Origin: Pontibacter amylolyticus
GTDB lineage: Bacteria; Bacteroidota; Bacteroidia; Cytophagales; Hymenobacteraceae
Assembly: GCF_014638845.1 (NCBI RefSeq)
Contig: NZ_BMFP01000003.1
Location: 62,001 to 126,000, forward strand
Reading direction: 5' to 3'
Length of the DNA: 64,000 bases
The notes under the pieces are model-generated. The model was not told where the DNA came from. It searched no databases and saw only the letters and a program-made list of their open reading frames with translations. Made by a program: the position numbers and the translations under genes. How positions within the stretch are numbered: the stretch's first letter is position 1; every line of letters starts with the position of its first letter. Below are positions 8,585 to 15,810 of the stretch, piece after piece.

Positions 8585-9845
8585 GATTTATCTTCTTCAT
8601 TTGAGGTCGGTCATCGACCAGACTTTCAGGTATAAAACTCGGCAGCACCCGCTCAATACTATCCATCAGGTCTACCATAAAACTGCGCATAAACATCACC
8701 GAAGGCGGCACCCGCTCTACCAGCATGGAGTACAGACTCACCGGCCGGTAGGGCACATCGCCTATCTTGTCTTTGTCGAGGTCGTAGCCACTGTATTTGT
8801 CCCAGTAGTTGTTCTCGAACAGGTTCATGGTCGGGCTGCCGTTGGTGCTCACATCAAAGGAGTTGCCGGTAAAGTTGTTGAGCCGGAACGTATCCTGAAT
8901 GCAGCTGGACAGCAGGCGTATGGCCCAACCGTTGCGGTCGAAGTCGTTGCTGGTGATGTCGAGCCGGCTGGAACTTTCCATGTAGATGCCGGTGGTGTTT
9001 CTGCGGAACGTGTTGTTGAGGATTACACTCTGTGAGATATCCTTCAGGAGGAGTCCGTAGGCGGCTGCCCCCCAGTTGTCCTCAAAGGTATTGTGCTCCA
9101 TGCGAACGTTGCGGGTATACATCACCGCCACGCCGGCCCCGTTCTTGCTGAAAGTATTGTGGGTGTACACGTTGCCATCCGAGAACATAAAGTGCAGCCC
9201 GTAACGGTTGTTGCGCTCGCTGATGTTGCTGTGCACCCGGCTGTTGGTGACGTATTCAAAATAGATACCGTCCCGGTGTCCCTCTACTTTGTTGTTGCTT
9301 ATTTCAGCTCCGTCGGTGCGCCACACGTGTATGGCGTTGCCGAGTGAGGATTCGATCTTGCCGGTGTTCTCCCCTTTCACCACGTTGCCCTTCACCACGC
9401 TGTTGTCAGCGTTCTGCAGGTATATCCCGAAGTAGGTGTTGAGCACGGTGTTGTTGAGAATCTGGATGTTCTCGCGGTCGGCCACCCGGATGGCGGCGTC
9501 GTCGCGCATGTAGCTCACGGCCACGTTTTGAATGGTGAAGCCCTCTAACTTCACATTGGAGGATTTGATGGTGATGATCTGACCGCTGTTGCGGCCGTCA
9601 ATCACCGGGTTGTTGCGCCCGATCAAACTGATGGGCCGGGTGATTTCTATACCTGACTCCAGGTATACGCCTCCATCCACGAGCACCACATCGCCGGCTT
9701 TCGCCTGCCTGACGGCCTCTTTCACGGAGTGGTACTCACAGGTGTTGCATACCTTTAGTGTATCGCCGAGTGCCACAGGGCTACCCAGCAGCCACACCAA
9801 AGCGCATGCTGACCAAACTACTAAATATTTACTCAGGTTTTTCAT
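8547..9845 (-). CDS. nosD: NosD, periplasmic copper-site maturation protein (copy 2)
   Basis: A 432-residue exported beta-helix protein. The signal is at about residues 8-27, a CxxC is in VCNTCEYHSVKEAV, and CASH-type repeats fill the rest. It is colinear with copy 1 until the last residues, where copy 1 has an extra ten-residue tail. It overlaps nosL by 17 bp and nosF by 38 bp, preserving the coupled arrangement of the other operon. Function is as for copy 1. Confidence 0.93.
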   Translation of the reverse strand: MKNLSKYLVVWSACALVWLLGSPVALGDTLKVCNTCEYHSVKEAVRQAKAGDVVLVDGGVYLESGIEITRPISLIGRNNPVIDGRNSGQIITIKSSNVKLEGFTIQNVAVSYMRDDAAIRVADRENIQILNNTVLNTYFGIYLQNADNSVVKGNVVKGENTGKIESSLGNAIHVWRTDGAEISNNKVEGHRDGIYFEYVTNSRVHSNISERNNRYGLHFMFSDGNVYTHNTFSKNGAGVAVMYTRNVRMEHNTFEDNWGAAAYGLLLKDISQSVILNNTFRRNTTGIYMESSSRLDITSNDFDRNGWAIRLLSSCIQDTFRLNNFTGNSFDVSTNGSPTMNLFENNYWDKYSGYDLDKDKIGDVPYRPVSLYSMLVERVPPSVMFMRSFMVDLMDSIERVLPSFIPESLVDDRPQMKKINHDSDRKLVQNLR

Positions 9846-10296
9846 TGTTCTTTACGGCTATCAGAGCCTCTTCCCAGTTCAGCAGGCGACCGCCTACTTC
9901 CTGTTGCATTTTAGTGGCTGCGGCTTGATCGGCCACAGCGGTCAGGAACATGCCCATCGGGCTTGGGAGTTCTTTGCTCTGTATAAAACTGACGCTTCGT
10001 GCGTCGATCAGTTCGCCTGGCTTTGTGAAATCTGTCACCAGCACAAAGGCGGCTTTTTCTGCCTGCTCCGGGTTTTGGTCTAGGTATTGGGCCAGGCACT
10101 CGGCTGAATCGAAGTAAAACGCCTTGCCTTTGTCATTGACCAGCTCTGCGCCATACCGGTTGTCCGAAACAGTCATCTGGCAGTGGGTGCAGTTCACCTC
10201 ACCGTAGGCGATGGGCTTTGGCTCTACCTGGCAACCGGCCAGCAGCAGTATGACCAAAAGCACCAGGCAGCTCAGGTATAGGTTCAGTGATTTCAT
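9829..10296 (-). CDS. nosL: NosL, copper-binding lipoprotein (copy 2)
   Basis: A 155-residue lipoprotein with lipobox LAGC (Cys22) and the copper motif NCTHCQM (Cys36, Cys39, Met41). It is translationally coupled upstream: its ATG overlaps the stop of the membrane-protein gene as ATGA. Copy 1 instead has a 16 bp gap at this junction. The central region (residues 68-105) is one of the more divergent stretches between copies. Confidence 0.92.
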   Translation of the reverse strand: MKSLNLYLSCLVLLVILLLAGCQVEPKPIAYGEVNCTHCQMTVSDNRYGAELVNDKGKAFYFDSAECLAQYLDQNPEQAEKAAFVLVTDFTKPGELIDARSVSFIQSKELPSPMGMFLTAVADQAAATKMQQEVGGRLLNWEEALIAVKNNEKPE

Positions 10297-10895
10297 GCCA
10301 TTACTCTCTTAGCTGTTTTCACTTGCACCGTGTTGCGGCTGAAGTAGAATACCAGGCCTGCCAGCAGTATGGCCAATCCTATTCCCAGGCTACCCAAAGC
10401 GGGCAGCGACAAGGCTTCGAAATTGAGCAGTGTCTTGTTTCCGAGCAGTGGTGGCACATAAGTCATACCGGGTACTTTAATCGGGGCAGTCGGGTCGAGG
10501 TTGGTACCGAATTTAACCAGCCACAGGTAGAAGTCGGCTATACCTACAGCGCCGCCTATCATCAGCAGCACGGTCCAGGAGAGGACCAGTTTTCTGTTGC
10601 CCAGCAGGGCTACCAGTATACCTGCCACCATAAAGAAGATGACGATGTAAGGCATGATCTTGAGTTCGGCGAAAGAGTCGGCGTGGATAGGCTCCATACC
10701 GATGTAGTGGTTTAGAATATTGAAGTTCTGGATCGCTCCATCCGTGTCACCTGAAATCTTGTTCACCCAGATATGCATCTCCAGTCCTTCCGGATACTGT
10801 GGAGCTTTGAGGTAGATCTTCCACATCGGGAAGAGGAATAACAAACCGAGAGACAGCGAGGCTATCATCATCAGCACTTTGTGGTAAGCTTTCAT
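10293..10895 (-). CDS. nos-cluster membrane protein in the NosB position (copy 2)
   Basis: A 200-residue membrane protein homologous over its full length to 3549-4130, with four to five membrane segments and the conserved loop GTNLDPTAPIKVPGMTY. The C-terminus carries an extra basic tail (VQVKTAKRVMA). It lies between nosZ and nosL, separated from nosZ by a hairpin and overlapping nosL by 4 bp. The exact role is unknown. Its retention in both copies supports a necessary part in N2O reductase assembly or electron supply. Confidence 0.75.
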   Translation of the reverse strand: MKAYHKVLMMIASLSLGLLFLFPMWKIYLKAPQYPEGLEMHIWVNKISGDTDGAIQNFNILNHYIGMEPIHADSFAELKIMPYIVIFFMVAGILVALLGNRKLVLSWTVLLMIGGAVGIADFYLWLVKFGTNLDPTAPIKVPGMTYVPPLLGNKTLLNFEALSLPALGSLGIGLAILLAGLVFYFSRNTVQVKTAKRVMA

Positions 10896-10930
10896 CCTTT
10901 TTTAGTTTAAGGTGAAAATTTAAAAATTAA

Positions 10931-10957
10931 GCGGAGGCTGCTTTGGGCAACCTCCGC
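10931..10957 (-). terminator. Hairpin after nosZ (copy 2)
   Basis: Perfect 7 bp arms GCGGAGG and CCTCCGC have a 13-base loop. On the minus strand they are followed by an A/T-rich stretch (TTAATTTTTAAATTTT). It occupies the same place as the hairpin at 4161-4195 although the sequence differs, so it is probably a partial terminator or an mRNA 3' stabiliser. Confidence 0.65.
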
Positions 10958-11003
10958 TTTTGTTTTGCCCAGCTTTTAACTTCTGGTTAATTATACCTTC
11001 TGG

Positions 11004-13022
11004 TTAAGCAGCAGGCTTCTTTTTGCCTGTAGAGAAGGAAATCGGCACAGGAGATCCCTTAGGAGATACTCTGATGTAACCTTGCATTTCCTGGTGTAGT
11101 GCAGAGCAGAAGTCGGTGCAGTAGAATGGGAACACACCGGCTTTCTTCGGTACCCAGCGCAGCGTTTGCGTAGCGCCCGGCATGATCAGCGTTTCGGCTG
11201 TGTTGGCGCCCATCACCGCGAAGCCGTGCGGTACGTCCCAGTCTTGCTCGAGGTTGGTCACGTGGAAGAGTACGGTGTCACCTACCTGCACACCTTCGAT
11301 GTTGTCCGGGGTCATGTGGCTACGGATGGCCGTCATTTTCACTCTCACGACGTTGCCTTCGCGGGTCACGCTGGCGTCAGACTCTTTCTTCACCGCATGT
11401 GGGTGCTTGTTCTTGGCCAGGTCGTAGAATTTCACACTGTTAGGCGCTACTTTCTCAGCTTTAATAGCCTGTGCGTAGTGCGGTTCAGCTACGGTCGGGA
11501 AGTCAAGGAGCATGCGCATTTTCTCGCCGCTGATGTCGATCAACTGGGCAGAGTGCGCCAGCTCAGGACCGGTTGGCAGGTAGCGGTCTTTGGTGATCTT
11601 GTTCATCGCTACCAGGTACTTGCCATCAGGAGTGTGCGTGTCACCACCAGGGATCATCAAGTGACCAACTGAGTAGTAAACCGGCATTCTGTCCACTACG
11701 GTGAAGTCGCTCAATTTCCATTTCACGATCTCAGAAGACACGAACATGGAGGTATAGGCGTTGCCTTTTCCGTCAAACTCGGTGTGCAATGGTCCAAGAC
11801 CTGGCTCCGGCACTTCTGCTTTCAGCACAGACTCGTATTTGAACACTGGGATACCGTTGATCTCGCCGTCGAAAGACTTGTTCTTGATGGCTTCCTGCAT
11901 TTTAGAGAAAGAGAACACCGGGATGGTGGCAGCCAGTTTACCGCTCACGACCATGTGCTCGCCGCTTGGGTCCACGTCGATACCGTGTGGTGACTTAGGC
12001 GCAGGGATCAGGTACATCATACCAGGGCAGTCCTCCGGAAGCAGGTAGCGAACCGTCTTCTTAATTGTAGACTTGGCGATGTGCGTATCCTTGTCCATTT
12101 TGTTGTGGTAGTAGTAGGCTGGCATTTCCTTCGCCTTGCCTTCTGCGGCATACTTGGCAGCCAGTTTCCAGTTCACAGCAGCCAGGTAGTCGCGGTCGTT
12201 CTGCGATGCACCCAGTTCTTTCAGTGTACCTGAACGTTCTGTGTTATAGGTGGTGAAGAACACCCAGTCAGAAGACGGGCCTTTGCCACCGTTGGCCAGG
12301 TCGTAGTCGAACCCTGGTACCAGGATCTGGAAGTCGAGTTCCATGTCACCTTTCTCCTGGTCCACCTTAATGAAGGAGATAGAACCGCGGAACTTGTCCT
12401 TGTACTCGTCCATGCTCACGTCAGCTGTGCCGCCTTTCATATCGAGTGGCACAGAGAAGCGTGTACCTGCAATCACATACTCGTTGTTATCGGTTGGGTA
12501 TGGCGAGCAGTGGTTACCGGCAGAGTTCGGGATCTCCATGATCTCTACTGTCTCGAAGGTAGTCAGGTCGACACGGGCCACACGTGGGGTGTTGTTACCG
12601 TTGGCAAACAGCCAACGACCGTCGGTCATACCGTTGGTGCGTGACAATTTCGGGTGGTGCAAGTCGTCCCAGGGCACAAAACCGTGTGAGGTGTTGAGCA
12701 TGGCCTTGGACTCCTCGTTGTAGCCGTAGCCGTTCTCGCCGTGCTGCGTGAACACCGGAATGATCTTCAGCAGTCGGCCGGAAGGAAGTCCGTACACAGA
12801 CATCTGTCCGTTAAAACCGCCTGACAGGAAAGAGTAGTACTCGTCATGCTTGCCAGGGGCTACGTACACTGCCTGCGCAGCGTCTGAGGCAACACCTGCA
12901 GCCGTGGCGCTACCTTCGCCAGGTCCGCTGCTGCAACCCTGCAGTACCGCACCGCCGGCCAGTGCCAGCGTAAAGGCCGCAGCAGGAGCTGCTTTTTTGA
13001 TGGTGGTGAATAATGATTTCAT
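11004..13022 (-). CDS. nosZ: NosZ, clade II nitrous oxide reductase lipoprotein (copy 2)
   Basis: A 672-residue N2O reductase with a Sec lipoprotein signal (lipobox LQGC) and no twin-arginine motif. All copper-ligand motifs seen in copy 1 are kept. The CuA segment CTDFCSALHQEM has Cys635, Cys639, His643 and Met646. Identity to copy 1 is high (about 85% by eye) with differences spread through signal, linker and surface loops, so both are probably active isoenzymes. It is the second gene of an operon that begins with a cytochrome c gene and has FNR/CRP-like paired sites upstream. Confidence 0.97.
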   Translation of the reverse strand: MKSLFTTIKKAAPAAAFTLALAGGAVLQGCSSGPGEGSATAAGVASDAAQAVYVAPGKHDEYYSFLSGGFNGQMSVYGLPSGRLLKIIPVFTQHGENGYGYNEESKAMLNTSHGFVPWDDLHHPKLSRTNGMTDGRWLFANGNNTPRVARVDLTTFETVEIMEIPNSAGNHCSPYPTDNNEYVIAGTRFSVPLDMKGGTADVSMDEYKDKFRGSISFIKVDQEKGDMELDFQILVPGFDYDLANGGKGPSSDWVFFTTYNTERSGTLKELGASQNDRDYLAAVNWKLAAKYAAEGKAKEMPAYYYHNKMDKDTHIAKSTIKKTVRYLLPEDCPGMMYLIPAPKSPHGIDVDPSGEHMVVSGKLAATIPVFSFSKMQEAIKNKSFDGEINGIPVFKYESVLKAEVPEPGLGPLHTEFDGKGNAYTSMFVSSEIVKWKLSDFTVVDRMPVYYSVGHLMIPGGDTHTPDGKYLVAMNKITKDRYLPTGPELAHSAQLIDISGEKMRMLLDFPTVAEPHYAQAIKAEKVAPNSVKFYDLAKNKHPHAVKKESDASVTREGNVVRVKMTAIRSHMTPDNIEGVQVGDTVLFHVTNLEQDWDVPHGFAVMGANTAETLIMPGATQTLRWVPKKAGVFPFYCTDFCSALHQEMQGYIRVSPKGSPVPISFSTGKKKPAA

Positions 13023-13052
13023 CGTGGTTATGGTTTTTGCTGTTTTTTTGGA

Positions 13053-13565
13053 TTAGGAATTTTTGTCGTTCTGACGCAGGAACTCAAGCAGGGCTCTGGC
13101 GTCTGTCTCGTTGATGTTCTGGTTGGTCATTTGGGTTAAGTGCTCAGCCAGCAGTTTCTTGGCAGTAGGGTCCTTCTTGGTCATCTCCTCCGGGTTGATG
13201 ATCATGTTCATTACCCACTCCGGCTTGCGCTTCTCTGTTACTCCCAGCAAGCCCGGGCCAACAATTTTCTGGTCAGTGAGCTGGTGGCAGGCAGAACACT
13301 TGCCTTCGAAAATGGATTTGCCCTGAGAGGCCAGTGCCTCGTCTACTTCCGCTCCTACTTCAACTGATGTGATAGGTCCGATACCTTTTCCGTCATCCTC
13401 TACTGGGGCGGCAGGCGCCTGATGGGCCAGGCCTGATTCCTGAGTTGCTTCAGTAGTGGCGGTGTTGTCAGAAGAGCAGCTGTAGAATACCAGCGCAGCA
13501 AGAAAAAGTAAAGCAGCGGATTTGATGGATTTCATCATGGTTGTTTTTTGTTTTTTGGATTTCAT
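13053..13565 (-). CDS. Cytochrome c lipoprotein, probable NosZ electron donor (copy 2)
   Basis: A 170-residue lipoprotein cytochrome c. Haem motif CSACH has Cys90, Cys93 and His94, and the lipidated cysteine is Cys30 in FYSC. A second in-frame ATG at 13535 would give a more typical lipoprotein signal (MKSIKSAALLF...) and may be the true start. The haem domain nearly equals that of copy 1, while signal and linker have diverged. As first gene of operon copy 2 it is likely co-regulated with nosZ. Confidence 0.87.
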   Translation of the reverse strand: MKSKKQKTTMMKSIKSAALLFLAALVFYSCSSDNTATTEATQESGLAHQAPAAPVEDDGKGIGPITSVEVGAEVDEALASQGKSIFEGKCSACHQLTDQKIVGPGLLGVTEKRKPEWVMNMIINPEEMTKKDPTAKKLLAEHLTQMTNQNINETDARALLEFLRQNDKNS

Positions 13566-13671
13566 GGTTTTTACTGTTTTGCACTGTGAGAGTCAGATCC
13601 TGCTTTGGGTGTTTCGTGTTTCAAGTGCTGACCTCTCGTTACTGGGTACTTTTTGGCATTCATTTACATTA

Positions 13672-13736
13672 CAAAGGTATTTCTGATGTGCTTTTTAATA
13701 AAAGACCTTTATCTCTTTTAATAGTGACCTTCGTCA
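13672..13736 (-). promoter_or_regulatory. nos operon copy 2 promoter with paired activator palindromes
   Basis: On the minus strand TACCTTTG (13679-13672) matches the Bacteroidota -7 box TAnnTTTG. No -33 TTG is visible at the usual distance. Upstream are two half-palindromic sites, AGAC-CTTT-ATCT (13703-13714) and TGAC-CTTC-GTCA (13725-13736), with centres 22 bp apart. The nearer centre would be near -41 of the predicted start, the classic place for a Crp/Fnr-type activator. The same pair recurs at 14305-14338. Confidence 0.65.
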
Positions 13737-13798
13737 TCTTTTTCGCTTTTGCCTTTGAAATATACACGCGGAGCTGTAAATCTTTTTAAGACTGACAC

Positions 13799-14212
13799 TC
13801 AAGTTGCCTGGGCTTTGGAGGGAAGCGGGGAAACGGTCAGCAGAAACGCGCCCTCTTCCAGCGCCTCGACGCTGTGTCGCACATGCGCCTGCAGCGTCAG
13901 CATTTGTCCTTTCGCCAGCTCCACCGACTCCGCTTCAGTGTTGAATCGGATCCGGCCTTCGATTACCTGCACACTGATGGGCCCCGGCGCCTGGTGCGGT
14001 TTTATTTCAGATCCCGCCTTCATCACGTTCAGCAGGATGCGCAGTGTTTCGGACTTGAGGATCGTCCTGGACCCTCGCCCGATCTTTTCCCAGTTCTCTT
14101 CCTCCTTCAGCACAAGCGCCAGGGCGGTAAGGTCTGTGGTGAGTAAAGCCCTGTCACTCCCGCTGCCCTGAGAGCTGCCGGATTGGGGTGCCTTGTCTGC
14201 TTCTTCTTTCAT
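13799..14212 (-). CDS. Cupin-domain protein linked to denitrification genes
   Basis: A 137-residue soluble protein. A Ser/Gly-rich N-terminal 20 residues precedes a single small cupin barrel. Motif 1 is around HQAPGPISVQVIEGRIRF and motif 2 around HVRHSVEALEEGAFLL, giving several possible metal-binding His. No signal peptide is seen. It lies between the nos operons and the norZ set, with its own TACCTTTG box (14282-14275) and an activator-like palindrome at about -40. Small cupins near nitrogen-oxide genes are known, but the substrate is not evident. Function is open. Confidence 0.75.
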   Translation of the reverse strand: MKEEADKAPQSGSSQGSGSDRALLTTDLTALALVLKEEENWEKIGRGSRTILKSETLRILLNVMKAGSEIKPHQAPGPISVQVIEGRIRFNTEAESVELAKGQMLTLQAHVRHSVEALEEGAFLLTVSPLPSKAQAT

Positions 14213-14274
14213 GTGGCTCTGTATTATTAAGAGTGGGTCAGGTATAGCTGCTTTCGGTAGCCTTAACCTTGCAC

Positions 14275-14338
14275 AAAGGTATCCCCGGCCTGTCTTTTAA
14301 TAGAAGACCTTTGTCTCTTTTATTAATGACCTATGTCA
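14275..14338. promoter_or_regulatory. Divergent promoter region of cupin and norZ set with paired palindromes
   Basis: AGAC-CTTT-GTCT (14305-14316) and TGAC-CTAT-GTCA (14327-14338, flanked by A and T to give AATGAC/GTCATT) have centres 22 bp apart, as at 13703-13736. Leftward, a TACCTTTG box at 14282-14275 puts the first centre near -40 of the cupin promoter. Rightward, GACCTTTG at 14362-14369 puts the second centre near -40 of the plus-strand promoter. The symmetry suggests one dimer-binding activator serving both directions. Confidence 0.65.
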
Positions 14339-14402
14339 TTTTTCTCCTTGCCACCCAGTAAGACCTTTGCAGCAGTTCAAAAACAAATGAATTGAGAATA
14401 CC

Positions 14403-14774
14403 ATGAAACGGCTTGCTATTATATTGTGTGTGCTGTGTGTGCTGGTGCAGCCCCTGAGCAAGCAGGGCATTATGATGGTATACCAACTCAACAGGGATTA
14501 CATCGCCAGCGAGCTTTGCGAGAACAGGTTTATACCTGGCTCTGACTGCCAGGGCAAGTGCCATCTCCGCAAAGAGCTCAAAAAAGACACGGAGCGAAAA
14601 AAGGAGGCGCCACGCCAGCAACGCACAGTCGACATGGTGGTATATAAGGCAGAAATGCTTCATTTGGCCCTTGCCATACCTCAGGAAGAGGAAAACGAAC
14701 GCTGCCTATACCTGGCCGGTGTTTATGCCTCTCCGGATTTTTCCATCTTCCATCCCCCAAGCTTCATGGCTTAA
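14403..14774 (+). CDS. Small exported or membrane-anchored Cys-rich protein
   Basis: A 123-residue protein with one N-terminal hydrophobic segment (residues 4-18). A Cys/His cluster follows: Cys39, Cys49, Cys53 and His54 in CEN...C-x3-CH. A highly charged Lys/Glu stretch (56-70) and a C-terminal hydrophobic region come after. I recognise the CEN-x8-C-x-GKCH-x-KEL pattern from conserved hypothetical proteins of Bacteroidota that often sit near copper or outer-membrane receptor genes. That recollection is unverified. The cluster could bind copper or another metal. It is the first plus-strand gene after the paired activator sites and 63 bp ahead of an outer-membrane barrel gene. Confidence 0.7.
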   Translation: MKRLAIILCVLCVLVQPLSKQGIMMVYQLNRDYIASELCENRFIPGSDCQGKCHLRKELKKDTERKKEAPRQQRTVDMVVYKAEMLHLALAIPQEEENERCLYLAGVYASPDFSIFHPPSFMA

Positions 14775-14837
14775 CTCCTGACACCGGCGCCTCTTCGGTG
14801 CCACCCTTTTTATTTAACATTTCAAGAGAACCAAGTC

Positions 14838-15737
14838 ATGAAAAAGATATTCCTGATCATCATTGCCCTTTTATCGATCAACATCAGCAGCCGAGCCTGC
14901 GACAAAGGCTGCACCATGGGCGGCAGTTACATGGGCATTCTGCCTCAATTCCATAAAAACTTTGTGGGACTGCGCTATACCACACGCTCCTACACCACTA
15001 CCGCCACGCACGGCCACCACGTGCAGGTAACTGAGGAACATTTTGCCACCGCCGAGTTGTGGGGCCGCTTCGTACCGGTCAAAAATGTGCAGGTCTTCGC
15101 CTTTGTACCTTACATGCTCAACGAGCAGGCAGGTGGTCACCATACCATCACCAGCAGAGGCTTCGGGGATGTGACCTTGATGGCCAACTACTCGATCATC
15201 AACACCGGCGACAGAATGGACCGTAACCTGAAGCACACCCTGCAGGTGGGTGGCGGCGTGAAACTGGCTACAGGCGCCTACCGCAACCAGGAAAATGGTG
15301 AGCAGCTGGCTCCCAACATGCAGCCCGGCACCGGCACCACTGACTACCTCGTGAACGGTATGTATACCATCCGCTACAAGCAACTGGGCCTGAGCAACGA
15401 CGCTACCTACCGCTTCAACAACGAGAACAGCAATGGTTATCGCTTTGGCGATCGCGTCAGCGCTGCTTCCAACCTGTTTTACTGGCAAAATGTGAAGGGC
15501 ATCTCGCTGCTGCCGAGCGCGGGTGTGTACTACGAGCATGCCGAGGGTGACCAATACGAAGGGGCTCCCAACCTGCAGAAAGGCGGCGACTCTTTCTTCA
15601 CTAACCTGGGCCTGAGCGTGTATGTGAAAAACATCGCGGTAGGCGGCACCCTGCAACTGCCTGTAAGCAGTACCGAGGCGCACCACCACACCGAAGGCAA
15701 GCGTCGCAGCATGATCAACCTTACTTACATGTTCTAA
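14838..15737 (+). CDS. Outer-membrane beta-barrel protein of the nor set
   Basis: A 299-residue protein with signal peptide (residues 1-20). Mature N-terminus starts CDKGCTMGG, with two Cys, followed by a His/Thr segment (THGHHVQV). Alternating beta strands and a terminal aromatic residue (TYMF) are typical of an outer-membrane barrel; it resembles transporter-like porins of the phenol-degradation MetA type in general look only. Placed between the Cys-rich small protein and norZ with 74 bp to the latter, it may move or bind a metal such as copper for the copper-demanding NosZ. The substrate is unknown. Confidence 0.7.
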   Translation: MKKIFLIIIALLSINISSRACDKGCTMGGSYMGILPQFHKNFVGLRYTTRSYTTTATHGHHVQVTEEHFATAELWGRFVPVKNVQVFAFVPYMLNEQAGGHHTITSRGFGDVTLMANYSIINTGDRMDRNLKHTLQVGGGVKLATGAYRNQENGEQLAPNMQPGTGTTDYLVNGMYTIRYKQLGLSNDATYRFNNENSNGYRFGDRVSAASNLFYWQNVKGISLLPSAGVYYEHAEGDQYEGAPNLQKGGDSFFTNLGLSVYVKNIAVGGTLQLPVSSTEAHHHTEGKRRSMINLTYMF

Positions 15738-15810
15738 AAGACCATGGCAGGAATCCCGGCTATAATTCTCAACTCTAATTCAATATAAACCACTCAAATT
15801 TTTACCCTTT

